Positions 15,956 to 24,500 of a DNA stretch of 43,377 bases are shown here, in pieces; the first letter of the stretch is position 1; each line of letters opens with the position of its first letter. The notes under the pieces were generated by a model. That model saw only the letters and a list, made by a program, of their open reading frames with translations, ran no database searches and had not been told where the DNA came from. The DNA lies in NCBI GenBank assembly GCA_934149005.1, contig CAKPDN010000010.1, forward strand, positions 1-43,377. Direction: 5' to 3'. The translations under genes were made by a program, and so were the position numbers. The stretch is from an uncultured Clostridia bacterium (GTDB lineage Bacteria > Bacillota > Clostridia > TANB77 > CAG-508).

Positions 15956-17890
15956 TCACTCTTTCCTTTCCCATACATTTTTTTTAAGTGCAGCCATAAT
16001 ACCCATAGCAACAAAAGAGCCGACTATTAATGCCACTACATACCAGAACCAGTTACCAATCAAAGGTAGAACAAAAATTCCTCCATGTGGAGCCATCAAA
16101 GTACAATTAAAAGCCATAGATAATCCACCTGATATTGCTGATCCGATTATACATGCTAGCAAAACTCGAATAGGATCTGATGAGGCAAATGGTATTGCAC
16201 CTTCAGAAATAAATGAAAATCCCATAACATAGTTTAATAATCCTGCTTGTCTTTCTTTTTGTGGTAACTTTTTAGGAAAAAATGTAGCAAGTAAAGCTAT
16301 AGCAAGTGGAGCCACCATGCCTCCAATCATAACTGCTGCCATAATTTCATAATGCCCTTCTGCTAACATTCCTGTTCCAAAAGTATATGCAGCTTTATTT
16401 ACTGGTCCACCTAAGTCAACAGACATCATTCCTGCTAAAATAGCTCCTAAGATTATTTTATTAACCTCACTTAAAGAAGAAAGAAAATTATTTAAACCTG
16501 TATTTATTCCTGATACAAATGGATTAATTAATAGCATAATAACTCCTATTAGAAGCAATCCTATTACTGGATAAATCAAAATGGTTCTAATACCTTCTAA
16601 GCTTTTTGGCATAAAACTAAATAATTTTTTCAAGAATACAACTACATATCCACCTATAAATCCTGCTAACAATGCACCTAAAAATCCCGAACTAACTAAT
16701 AATTCTTCTGGATTACTAAATGATGTAAAAGTTGTTCCAGATTTAGCTATTGCTCCACCAACAAATCCAACTACTAATCCTGGTCTATCTGCAATACTCA
16801 TTGCAATATATCCAGACAAAATTAAAAGCATAAAATCAAAAGCCATACCGCCAATGGTCTTAAAAAATGCTGCAACCGGTGTATTCATTCCAAAGTTGGA
16901 AGGATTTATAGAATAATCATCTAGTAAAAACGAAATTGCTATTAAAATTCCACCACCTACTACAAATGGTAACATATGTGTTACTCCATTCATTAAATGC
17001 TTATATATACCTCTTCTTTGTTTTAAATTTTTATTATTTTCCCTTTCATTTGAAGTATGATGATAAATTGGAATTTCATTTGTATTTTTTAAAGATTTTT
17101 CTATCAATTCTTTTGGTTTACGAATTCCATCTGTTACACTAGCTCTGAGAACTCTTTTTCCATCAAATCTTGATAAATCTACATTAACATCAGATGCAAT
17201 AATAATTGCTTTAGCCTTTTTTATTTCTTCATCTGTAAGTATATTTTGTGCACCCGATTGTCCCTGAGTTTCTATTTTTATTTTATTTCCTAATTTTTTT
17301 GCCATTTGCTCTAGTCCCTCTGCTGCCATATAAGTATGAGCAATTCCTGTTGGACAAGATGTAATTCCTAATAACTCATAATCTTCTTTATTTGATATTT
17401 GATTACTATCTTTTCCATTTTTAGTATCCATTTTTTCTTTTTCGGCTTGATCAATTATATTTAGAAACTCATCTTTAGATTTTGCATTTAATAACTCTTT
17501 TCTAAATTTTTCATCCATTAATAAAGTAGATACACGGCTTAAAACTTCTAAATGTATATTATCCTTAGTATTTGGTGCTGCTATCAAAAATAATAATTTA
17601 ACAGGCTTTCCATCTAGTGATTCAAAATTCACTCCATTTGGTATTACCATTGCAGAAAGACCTGGTTTTGAAATACTATTTCCTTTTCCATGAGGTATTG
17701 CTATTTCTTCTCCTATCCCTGTAGAACCTTGTTTTTCTCTTTCAATTACTAATTTAAAATAATCATCTTTATCAATAATATTTCCATTATTCACCATTAA
17801 TTCTACTGCTTTTTTTAATATTTCTTCTTTACTTGAAGCTTCTACATTTAAATCAATAGAATCTTTTTTTAACAATTCTGTAATTTTCAT
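15956..17890 (-). CDS. fruA: Fructose-specific PTS enzyme IIABC
   Basis: 644 residues in the order A-B-C. EIIA (1-150) has phosphorylated His67 in AIPHGKG. EIIB (about 172-275) has Cys179 in GITSCPTGIAHTYMAAEGL, diagnostic of the fructose family. EIIC (about 300-640) has some nine or more membrane helices, with GGGILIAISFLL, GFVGGAIAKSG, LGGPVNKAAY and SEGAIPFASSDP. It imports fructose and delivers fructose 1-phosphate to the cytoplasm, the substrate of the kinase encoded 77 bp upstream. AAAGGAATTAG precedes the start. Confidence 0.95.
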   Translation of the reverse strand: MKITELLKKDSIDLNVEASSKEEILKKAVELMVNNGNIIDKDDYFKLVIEREKQGSTGIGEEIAIPHGKGNSISKPGLSAMVIPNGVNFESLDGKPVKLLFLIAAPNTKDNIHLEVLSRVSTLLMDEKFRKELLNAKSKDEFLNIIDQAEKEKMDTKNGKDSNQISNKEDYELLGITSCPTGIAHTYMAAEGLEQMAKKLGNKIKIETQGQSGAQNILTDEEIKKAKAIIIASDVNVDLSRFDGKRVLRASVTDGIRKPKELIEKSLKNTNEIPIYHHTSNERENNKNLKQRRGIYKHLMNGVTHMLPFVVGGGILIAISFLLDDYSINPSNFGMNTPVAAFFKTIGGMAFDFMLLILSGYIAMSIADRPGLVVGFVGGAIAKSGTTFTSFSNPEELLVSSGFLGALLAGFIGGYVVVFLKKLFSFMPKSLEGIRTILIYPVIGLLLIGVIMLLINPFVSGINTGLNNFLSSLSEVNKIILGAILAGMMSVDLGGPVNKAAYTFGTGMLAEGHYEIMAAVMIGGMVAPLAIALLATFFPKKLPQKERQAGLLNYVMGFSFISEGAIPFASSDPIRVLLACIIGSAISGGLSMAFNCTLMAPHGGIFVLPLIGNWFWYVVALIVGSFVAMGIMAALKKNVWERKE

Positions 17891-17967
17891 ATTAATCTAA
17901 TTCCTTTCTTAAGGTACTAATTTGATTGAAAAATCATAATTTTTTACTAATTACTTACACATATTAA

Positions 17968-18879
17968 TTATTGCATTTTGTCTAAAAATTTATAAATTTC
18001 CTCTTTATTTGCTAGAAATATAGAATTCACAGTTGCAGTAGCTGCTGCTATTCCCATTTTAAGAGCATTTTCATAATTATGAAATAATTCATATCCTGCT
18101 ACAAATCCTGCTACCATTGAATCACCTGCACCTACAGTATTTACTATCTTTTTCTCATTTAATGATTTCCTTTTATAGTAATACCCATCTTCATCTATAA
18201 ATACAGTTCCTATACTTCCTAAAGAAACTAATACATTTTTAGCACCTTTCTTCTGTAATTTCTTTGCATATTTAATTGCTTCATCTTGATTTGATATTTT
18301 AACATTAAAAATTTCTTCTAATTCTTCTTGATTCGGTTTAATTAAAAAGGGATTATATTTTAGTGTTTTTAATAACAAGTCTCCTGTTGCATCAATAATA
18401 ATTTTTACATTTTTATTTTCTATTTTTTTACATATATTTTCATATACATCAATTTTTATTCCCTTTGGAATACTACCTGATAATATTAGTGTATCTCCTT
18501 CTTTTATTTCTCCTATTTTTTTATATAATAATTCAGTGTATTTTTCATTTATTAGTGGCCCTTTGCTATTTATTGCAGTTTCTTTATCTGGCTCTAAAAT
18601 TTTTACATTTATTCTTGAATTATCATTTTCTATTTTTATAAAATCAGTTTTTATTCCATATTCTCTTACTTTTCTTTCAATTTCATTCCCCACAAAACCT
18701 GATATAAATCCTAATGCCGTTGAATCAATATCTAATTCTTTTAATATAATTGAAACATTAATTCCTTTTCCTCCAGGTAATATATATTCTTCTTCACTTC
18801 TATTAATTTGACCTTTTTGAAAATTTCGTTGTTTTATTACATAATCTAATGCAGGATTAAATGTTATTGTGTAAATCAA
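17968..18879 (-). CDS. fruK: 1-phosphofructokinase (PfkB family)
   Basis: 303 residues. It phosphorylates fructose 1-phosphate to fructose 1,6-bisphosphate. PfkB signatures: N-terminal TFNPALDYV, LPGGKGINVS, SGSIPKG and the ATP/catalytic motif NTVGAGDSMVAGF with the base Asp. The start is TTG, 8 bases after GGGAG; no in-frame ATG lies upstream. First gene of the fructose operon. No DeoR-type fruR regulator is next to it in this window. Confidence 0.93.
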   Translation of the reverse strand: MIYTITFNPALDYVIKQRNFQKGQINRSEEEYILPGGKGINVSIILKELDIDSTALGFISGFVGNEIERKVREYGIKTDFIKIENDNSRINVKILEPDKETAINSKGPLINEKYTELLYKKIGEIKEGDTLILSGSIPKGIKIDVYENICKKIENKNVKIIIDATGDLLLKTLKYNPFLIKPNQEELEEIFNVKISNQDEAIKYAKKLQKKGAKNVLVSLGSIGTVFIDEDGYYYKRKSLNEKKIVNTVGAGDSMVAGFVAGYELFHNYENALKMGIAAATATVNSIFLANKEEIYKFLDKMQ

Positions 18880-18966
18880 TTTTTTCTCCCTTCATGCATT
18901 TAATTTATTCATTATTATTTTAAAATTTAATTTTGAAATTTTATAACTCTTATTTAAAATATTTCC

Positions 18967-19010
18967 AAAAATAAAAAGAATATTCATTTAAGAATATTCT
19001 TTTTATTTTT
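18967..19010. terminator. 19-bp perfect hairpin between divergent genes
   Basis: AAAAATAAAAAGAATATTC and GAATATTCTTTTTATTTTT pair perfectly around ATTTAA. It lies 90 bp upstream of fruK, between divergent transcription units, so it would block read-through from either side. Apart from this, the direct repeat at 19096 and the promoter at 19162, I see nothing in 18880-19252. Confidence 0.55.
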
Positions 19011-19095
19011 TATGATTTATTTGCAAAGATTATAGTTACTATTTTGTTTTGCTAGATATTTTTTTACTCATATTTTCTTGTTTGTATATTAAGTG

Positions 19096-19141
19096 AAAAT
19101 AAAAACAAGTTTCCTTGTTTTTATGATGGCGTTGATTTAGT
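19096..19141. repeat. 46-bp direct repeat containing a hairpin, copy 1
   Basis: Contains AAAAACAAG-TTTC-CTTGTTTTT followed by ATGATGGCGTTGA. Forty-two of 46 bases match 20391-20436 in the same orientation; the two copies flank the DUF1385-like gene with its own promoter and terminator. Confidence 0.75.
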
Positions 19142-19161
19142 AACAGTATATATTTTCTAAT

Positions 19162-19190
19162 TTGCAATTTTATGTAAAATATTGTATAAT
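19162..19190 (+). promoter_or_regulatory. Promoter of the DUF1385-like gene
   Basis: TTGCAA (19162-19167), 17-bp spacer, TATAAT (19185-19190), 62 bases before the ATG. Confidence 0.7.
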
Positions 19191-19252
19191 AAAGGTATAA
19201 TTCTAAATAGAATTGTAAAAATATTAACTTATATTACATGGAGGTAATAAAA

Positions 19253-20167
19253 ATGGAGGAACGGAAAAAAATAACATCAATTTTTAAACCTAATGATCCA
19301 GAAAAACTTGTAGTCTTTCATGCAGCTAGCCTACAAAATGAAATAAGGTTCTATCTTAATAGTACACAATACGTTGCAGCTGTTGAAAGTGAGGAAGGTT
19401 GTGTAGTTAGTTTAAAAGAAGAAAACGAATGCAACAAAAAAAGCAAACTTTCTATAACTAGAGAAAATTTAAAAGAATTCATAAAACTTTTTTCCATAAT
19501 TTTAGGAGTTTCACTCTTAGTTTTTATTAGCCTATTTTATCTAAGCAAAATAATAGACAACATTTTAATATTTCTAATTATTATGAATATTATATGTTTC
19601 ATAATTAAAATTCTATGTGTTGTTATAATGGAAAACATTGTAGATACTCCTGAAATAAAAAGCAAGCATTCTGCTGAACATATGATGACAAATTTCCTTC
19701 AAATTAATAAAAGACTACCTATGAGCATTGAGGAAGTAAAAAAATCCTCAAGATTTTCTCCAGAATGTGGTAGTAGAGAACTAATTAAAGGATTTTCAGA
19801 AAGCCTTATTCAAGGCATAGTCGCAAGTATTTTTACAGTCATTGTTAGCGTAATTGTATCTCATTTTTCTTCTAACTCTCTAACAAATGTAATTGTGGTT
19901 TTATCTACTTACTATCTTGTACAGTTTGTGGTTGGAATAACAATTACAAAGTATGGTGCATTAAACTTTATAATTAAGCCCATAAAAAAAGTATTAACAA
20001 ATATTACTCAATGTGCTAATACAACTAGTAAAGTTAAAGATAGAGATATTCTTTTGGCATATTGTGCTGCGAAACGGTGGTTACAAATAGCTTATCCTGA
20101 GTTCTATAATAAAGATGAGGATATTTTCTGGAAAAAATATTTAAAAGTTAATAATCATAATTGTTAA
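19253..20167 (+). CDS. Membrane protein distantly related to DUF1385 (YqhQ)
   Basis: 304 residues from MEERKKITSIF; GGAGG 8 bases upstream supports this ATG, while the ATG at 19238 overlaps that site. There are about four membrane helices in two pairs (roughly 80-130 and 185-235). Between them lies SAEHMMTNFLQINKRLPMSI followed by EEVKKSSRFSPECGS, which resembles the YqhQ/DUF1385 block EHK...ltvEnVrk.SR.HPRCG, a putative metal site. Function of the family is unknown. The gene uses the Arg codon CGG (residue 4, and in AAKRW), rare in the long core genes here, and lies between 46-bp direct repeats, suggesting recent acquisition. Confidence 0.6.
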   Translation: MEERKKITSIFKPNDPEKLVVFHAASLQNEIRFYLNSTQYVAAVESEEGCVVSLKEENECNKKSKLSITRENLKEFIKLFSIILGVSLLVFISLFYLSKIIDNILIFLIIMNIICFIIKILCVVIMENIVDTPEIKSKHSAEHMMTNFLQINKRLPMSIEEVKKSSRFSPECGSRELIKGFSESLIQGIVASIFTVIVSVIVSHFSSNSLTNVIVVLSTYYLVQFVVGITITKYGALNFIIKPIKKVLTNITQCANTTSKVKDRDILLAYCAAKRWLQIAYPEFYNKDEDIFWKKYLKVNNHNC

Positions 20168-20181
20168 ACTAACAATTATAT

Positions 20182-20226
20182 AAAGTACAGTCTTTGTTAA
20201 AACATTGACTGTACTTTATTTTTATA
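20182..20226 (+). terminator. Intrinsic terminator
   Basis: AAAGTACAGTC and GACTGTACTTT form an 11-bp stem followed by ATTTTTAT, 15 bases after the DUF1385-like stop. Confidence 0.85.
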
Positions 20227-20304
20227 TAACATTTTAAAAGTGTTTATCATATATCATAGATATTGCAATTTTAAAGTGTTAGATGCATAATATGCAATCG
20301 CAAT

Positions 20305-20349
20305 TCATAATCCAGTATTTTCTTTTTCTTTATTAGATTTAAAATCCAT
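20305..20349 (-). CDS. 14-residue ORF with a strong ribosome site (doubtful)
   Basis: AAGGAG lies 8 bases before ATG 20349 and the ORF reads MDFKSNKEKENTGL to TGA. It may be the stub of a gene cut when the neighbouring repeat or element inserted. Otherwise the region 20227-20556 contains only the second 46-bp direct repeat and a short ATTGAT dyad. Confidence 0.25.
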   Translation of the reverse strand: MDFKSNKEKENTGL

Positions 20350-20390
20350 ATTTCCGCTCCTTATTGGAACTTTTGTTCGGATATAGAGTA

Positions 20391-20436
20391 AAAATAAAAA
20401 CAAGTTTCCTTGTTTTTATGGTGCCGTTGACGTAGT
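20391..20436. repeat. 46-bp direct repeat containing a hairpin, copy 2
   Basis: Matches 19096-19141 with four differences and keeps the AAAAACAAG/CTTGTTTTT hairpin. It lies between the DUF1385-like gene and the nucleoside-salvage cassette, near the probable outer end of the mobilizable element. Confidence 0.75.
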
Positions 20437-20556
20437 TATCTACAACTTTTTCGGCTCTCTAACGATTGATACAAATATCAATCAATTTATTAAAGTATAT
20501 CACAATTTTTGTAAATTGCAATAAGATTATAACAACTTTATACTATTACATAAAAT

Positions 20557-21126
20557 TTATATATTCAATTCATATTTTATCTCATCTAATAATTGATTAA
20601 ATATTATTTGTCTATTTTCAGATGTATCAATACATTTTATATTATATATTTTACAATCACTTATGATTTTCTTTTCTATATCTTTATAAAAGTTAAAGTG
20701 ATTTAATAATTCCTCATCTGACCTTCTAGTAGTCCATTCTTCTTTTGAATCAAATTTCCTACAATTTTCTAGAATCTGTTTAGAAGATAATTTTTCAGTT
20801 ACAAAATAATAAACAATCATATCTTTTAAATCAAAATATTTAGATAAATCTTCGGGCAAGATAGAATCTCCATTTATAATAAAACCTAGTTCTTTTCCAT
20901 TTTTATTAATATTCTTTTGTATAAGCAAATTCAAAAATTCAGGCAGTCTATTTTCTTTTAAATTATCATGAATAAATCCAATTGGAACATTTGGTACAGT
21001 TCTTTGTAATGCAGAAATAATTGTGTCAACTTCTATAATTTGATAATTATTAAATTCTTTTTGTATCATTTTTGAAAAAGTAGTCTTACCAGTTCTACAT
21101 ATCCCAAGTATCATTATATTTTTCAT
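20557..21126 (-). CDS. P-loop kinase-like protein (nucleoside/nucleotide kinase-like)
   Basis: 189 residues. The N-terminus MKNIMILGICRTGKTTFSK carries a Walker A loop (GxxxxGKT), followed by an Asp (VDTII) and, near the middle, INGDSILPEDL, which resembles the second strand and lid-adjacent region of small kinases. The sequence CRKFDSKEEWTTRRSDEEL may form the lid. Its ATG overlaps the stop of the upstream deoxyribosyltransferase gene (ATGA), so the two are translationally coupled. The context suggests phosphorylation of a nucleoside, but the substrate cannot be read from the sequence. Confidence 0.65.
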   Translation of the reverse strand: MKNIMILGICRTGKTTFSKMIQKEFNNYQIIEVDTIISALQRTVPNVPIGFIHDNLKENRLPEFLNLLIQKNINKNGKELGFIINGDSILPEDLSKYFDLKDMIVYYFVTEKLSSKQILENCRKFDSKEEWTTRRSDEELLNHFNFYKDIEKKIISDCKIYNIKCIDTSENRQIIFNQLLDEIKYELNI

Positions 21127-21593
21127 AGTTGCTCTCCTTTACTCATTTTTACTGCTTGTTTTAACAATTCTTCTAATGAATTTATTGGATTTCTATTATA
21201 TTCTAAATTGTATAACCAATCCAAATAATGTGTTCTATAAGCACCATCTGGTCTACCATATATGCATTTTTTACTTTTTAGCCAATAACCAAATTCCACA
21301 TTTGTAGTTAATCCTAGCATTGATGGAAATTTTCTTGGTACCCAAAATAATATTACACTTGAATTGATATAACAATCTCTTTCCCAAGACACTTGTTCAT
21401 CTTTTGTTTTAAATACTGGTATTTTGTCTTTTAGTTCAGGTACATATACAATCCCATCATAACCAATATTTTGTAATATATCTAAAGCTTCTTTTCTCCA
21501 ACTAGTTACTTTATTATTTCTAGGAGTTGGTCCGCATAATGATATTGCTTTGTTACTTTTTTCAATTTTATCACCATAATATTTTACTTTCAT
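21123..21593 (-). CDS. Nucleoside 2-deoxyribosyltransferase-like protein
   Basis: 156 residues from MKVKYYGDKIEKSNK; GAGG upstream and the position 7 bases after the nucleoside hydrolase stop favour this start over an ORF extension inside that gene. Motifs SLCGPTPRNNKVTSWR, GYDGIVYVPE, QVSWERDCYINSSVILFWVP and TTNVEFGYW match the Nuc_deoxyrib_tr_2 type, with a catalytic Glu in NVEFG and an Asp in RDCYI. The family moves deoxyribose or cleaves N-glycosidic bonds of nucleosides. Middle gene of a three-gene salvage cassette. Confidence 0.75.
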   Translation of the reverse strand: MKVKYYGDKIEKSNKAISLCGPTPRNNKVTSWRKEALDILQNIGYDGIVYVPELKDKIPVFKTKDEQVSWERDCYINSSVILFWVPRKFPSMLGLTTNVEFGYWLKSKKCIYGRPDGAYRTHYLDWLYNLEYNRNPINSLEELLKQAVKMSKGEQL

Positions 21594-21600
21594 ATATACC

Positions 21601-22434
21601 TCACTTCGTAATTTTTGAAAATAAGTCATCATATATTTTATTACTATTAAGCCTTTGAACAAATTTTATTTTATGTCTAAATTTTGTTAATTTAAATGAT
21701 GTATCCTCTTTTATTCTAGGACAACTTATTTCCATTGTTTCAAACCATTCTTTATTAATCATATATGCTACAGTACTAATATCCCATATAACTCTTCTTA
21801 TTTTTTCAGTACCATAATCATCTGTAAATATATCACAAAAATAATTACACAATTCGTTAGCATTTCTTATTCTACTTTCTAATTCATATTTTGAAATCAT
21901 TAGTCCATAGCTTACTGGATAAGTAGGAATTATAGTTAGTTTTACTTTACTATCCAATACATATCTAACCGCTTTAACGTCTTGTCTAAAATTAAAATCA
22001 TTATTTTTCATAAATAAAAAATTAGTACCTAGCCAAATTACTTCTATTTTGTTTATTATTGATGGTTCTTTTTTTATTGCTAATGCAATATTAGTTATAC
22101 ATCCTATACTTAAAATATATATTTTATCATTCTTTTTGGCTATTTGTATTATCTTATTAACAGCATCATTTGTTTGGTTTGAATCGTTTGTAAAATATTC
22201 TGTAGCTCCTTTAAATATTATCTCATCATTTTCTTCATTGCACATTTTAAATATTTTCTTGGCTACTTCATAACTTTTATCAATTGATGTTTTGGTATTA
22301 TATTTACCTTTTGTAAATGGTGCAATTGTAACTGCTTCTAAATTTAGTACATCTTTTGATTTTAATATATATGCTAAAGCAATTTGGTCATCTATTTCAT
22401 TATATAAATCTGTATCTAATATTATATTTTTCAT
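21601..22434 (-). CDS. Inosine-uridine type nucleoside hydrolase
   Basis: 277 residues. It cleaves nucleosides to base and ribose. The N-terminal DTDLYNEIDDQIALAY corresponds to the calcium-binding DTDxxxDD signature, with an insertion relative to the common DTDPGIDDA. Further motifs are SIGCITNIALAI, WLGTNFLF and NFRQDVKAV (the N-x3-D ligand pattern), and WDISTVAYM near the end, which carries another calcium-ligand Asp. AAAGGAAATAG precedes ATG. First gene of the cassette with the deoxyribosyltransferase-like and kinase-like genes. Confidence 0.82.
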   Translation of the reverse strand: MKNIILDTDLYNEIDDQIALAYILKSKDVLNLEAVTIAPFTKGKYNTKTSIDKSYEVAKKIFKMCNEENDEIIFKGATEYFTNDSNQTNDAVNKIIQIAKKNDKIYILSIGCITNIALAIKKEPSIINKIEVIWLGTNFLFMKNNDFNFRQDVKAVRYVLDSKVKLTIIPTYPVSYGLMISKYELESRIRNANELCNYFCDIFTDDYGTEKIRRVIWDISTVAYMINKEWFETMEISCPRIKEDTSFKLTKFRHKIKFVQRLNSNKIYDDLFSKITK

Positions 22435-22537
22435 AACTATTTCCTTTCTTTTATTAATTTATCAAGATTATACCATATATTTTATAAAAAAACATAAGAA
22501 GATACTAAAATTTTAATACCTTCTTAAAAATAACTTA

Positions 22538-22840
22538 TTATTTAGGATTAATACTATTAAATAAATATAATGCAACTTGATTTTGATCTTCTTTCGTCAT
22601 TTCCATAATTTTAGCCATTACAAACATTATAAGTTTATATTTTGCAAAATTTACAAGTGTAGTTCTATATTCTTCATCAATTTCTTTTAAGATAGTATCA
22701 AAATATTTATACATCTCAGGCTTATCATATTTTAGATTTGTATAACTACTATCACTCATACATATTGCAAGTCTTAATTTATTTGTTAAATCCATATCGT
22801 TTATCATATCTATTAAATATTTTACTTTTTCTTTTTCCAT
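22538..22840 (-). CDS. Small protein of unknown function downstream of mob
   Basis: 100 residues from MEKEKVKYLIDMINDMDLTN; AAGGG upstream supports this ATG rather than the ORF extension overlapping mob. It is all-helical, rich in Met, Lys and Asp, ending LYLFNSINPK, with no membrane segment. It starts 20 bp after the relaxase stop, so it is probably an accessory gene of the mobilizable element. I do not recognise it. Confidence 0.55.
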   Translation of the reverse strand: MEKEKVKYLIDMINDMDLTNKLRLAICMSDSSYTNLKYDKPEMYKYFDTILKEIDEEYRTTLVNFAKYKLIMFVMAKIMEMTKEDQNQVALYLFNSINPK

Positions 22841-22859
22841 ATTAAAAATTCCCTTTCTT

Positions 22860-24251
22860 CTAAAATCTAGTATCATTATTCTTCTTTTTATCTTTGCTTT
22901 GTTTATTTTCATCTGGTATAGTTACTCTTCTAGCAATGTTATTAGCAATTTCATTATCGTTGTTGTCAAATATGCCATTTTTGTATAGGTCATCACTAAC
23001 AATCTTATAGTTATTATCTTTATCATAGCAAATTCTTTTATGAAAATGACTCATAATACTATACAAAAATCCTTTGAATTTCTGCAATTCTTGTTTTAAT
23101 TTTTCCTTTTCAGTTTGTAATCTACCTATAATCTTGTCTTTAGTATATAGTTCCTTTTTTAGACTGCCGATTTCATTATCTTTTAGTTCTATTTCATATT
23201 TAAGTGAGTGATTTTCTCTTTCTATCTCAAAAGCAGAATGTTCAAAATCTTTAATTGCCATATTTAAGTCATTTACACTTCTAACAGTTTGAGTAATATC
23301 TTTTACATCTTCTGTATAATTTTTGATTTTCTGGACATCCTCGCTTGAAATAACCATATTATTTTTATTCATCAAAGTAGGTTTTAAGCTATCTAAAATT
23401 TTATCTATATCCTTGCTTGTATTATCTATTTTTTTAGTTTGATTATTTGCTTCCTTTAGCCTTTCTTCTTTTTTCTCTAATTGCCTTTTTATTTCTCGAT
23501 AATCTCCCATATCTTTAATGTCTATGTCTCGATTTCTACCCTTTTTCTTTTGTTTTAATAGTAAATTTTCTGAATAAACTTTATTATAAGATTTTATACA
23601 ACAATTTCTCATCTCATCTTGTATTTGTTGTAGTGATTCTTTCGTAAAGACTTTTGACTTGGCAGGTTGTTTTCTCATACCTCTTTTATAATCTTCTTTT
23701 ATTGGAACTCCTACAATGTGCATATGTGGAGATGTTTCATCAAAGTGAATTACTGCATTTGCTACTTTAAATTCTGGTACAATTCTTATTAAATCTTGCA
23801 CTTGCTCTTTATAAAACTGTGACATTCCTCTTTTATAATAGTCATCTTTATAATTCCAAAAATCCATATCTCCGAGTTCTATAATAAATTCACAAGCTAA
23901 ATCTTTTTGCTTATCTTGTGATATATGCTTAAAATAGTTATCTATCTTTCTATCTTCACGAGTTTGCTTATTATTATATTCTAGTCTTGCTCCTTCAAAT
24001 TCTTGTAAATATAGGTCTTGAACATCTTGATACAAGTTATCTGTTCCATATAAAATGTAAATATTATCTTTATTATTATCATAATCTCTTAAATTGTGTT
24101 TATTCACTTTTGATAACTGCGTTGCGTTTTCTATTCCATTGTTTGCAAATGATGTTTCTCCAGATGGATTGTTTCTTGCAACTTTTTTAGCTTTATTGGT
24201 TTTGTTTTTATCACTACCCAAGTGAATAGAATATGCTAATTCTTCGCTCAT
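22860..24251 (-). CDS. MobV-family relaxase (Mob/Pre)
   Basis: 463 residues. It nicks oriT to start conjugative transfer using another element's mating apparatus. The metal-binding motif appears as IHFDETSPHMHIVGVPI (HxDExxPHxH) around residue 170, preceded by the family N-terminus LAYSIHLGSDKN. Residues 260-400 form a long coiled coil (REIKRQLEKKEERLKEANNQ), as in Pre proteins and TnpZ of Tn4451. AAGGAGG precedes the start. An oriT-like dyad lies 63 bp upstream and the large serine recombinase gene lies just beyond. Confidence 0.88.
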   Translation of the reverse strand: MSEELAYSIHLGSDKNKTNKAKKVARNNPSGETSFANNGIENATQLSKVNKHNLRDYDNNKDNIYILYGTDNLYQDVQDLYLQEFEGARLEYNNKQTREDRKIDNYFKHISQDKQKDLACEFIIELGDMDFWNYKDDYYKRGMSQFYKEQVQDLIRIVPEFKVANAVIHFDETSPHMHIVGVPIKEDYKRGMRKQPAKSKVFTKESLQQIQDEMRNCCIKSYNKVYSENLLLKQKKKGRNRDIDIKDMGDYREIKRQLEKKEERLKEANNQTKKIDNTSKDIDKILDSLKPTLMNKNNMVISSEDVQKIKNYTEDVKDITQTVRSVNDLNMAIKDFEHSAFEIERENHSLKYEIELKDNEIGSLKKELYTKDKIIGRLQTEKEKLKQELQKFKGFLYSIMSHFHKRICYDKDNNYKIVSDDLYKNGIFDNNDNEIANNIARRVTIPDENKQSKDKKKNNDTRF

Positions 24252-24313
24252 CTTTTTCCTCCTTTAGAACTTGCTTCGTAGCATAGGAATTTGACTTTAG
24301 TCAATATTCCTAA

Positions 24314-24351
24314 CCCCCTATATGTTATGACATACTATCATAACATGGGGG
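24314..24351. other. oriT-like inverted repeat upstream of the relaxase gene
   Basis: CCCC..TGTTATGA and TCATAACA.GGGG pair around a 7-base centre (CATACTA), followed by GCTCTGCGAGG. MobV origins are short inverted repeats just upstream of mob, so position and structure fit. The rest of 24252-24500 holds two further weak dyads (ATAAATTTT/AAAATTTAT and GTTGCAAC) and no gene. Confidence 0.5.
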
Positions 24352-24500
24352 CTCTGCGAGGCAATAAATTTTCTCCCACAGGGATAAAATTTATCAGATT
24401 AACTCGCTACAAAATTTATATTTGCTAATTGCAAATACAAATTTGTTCTCGTTAATTTGTTGTTGCAACATAGTAGATTATTTTTATATAGTTGCAACAA

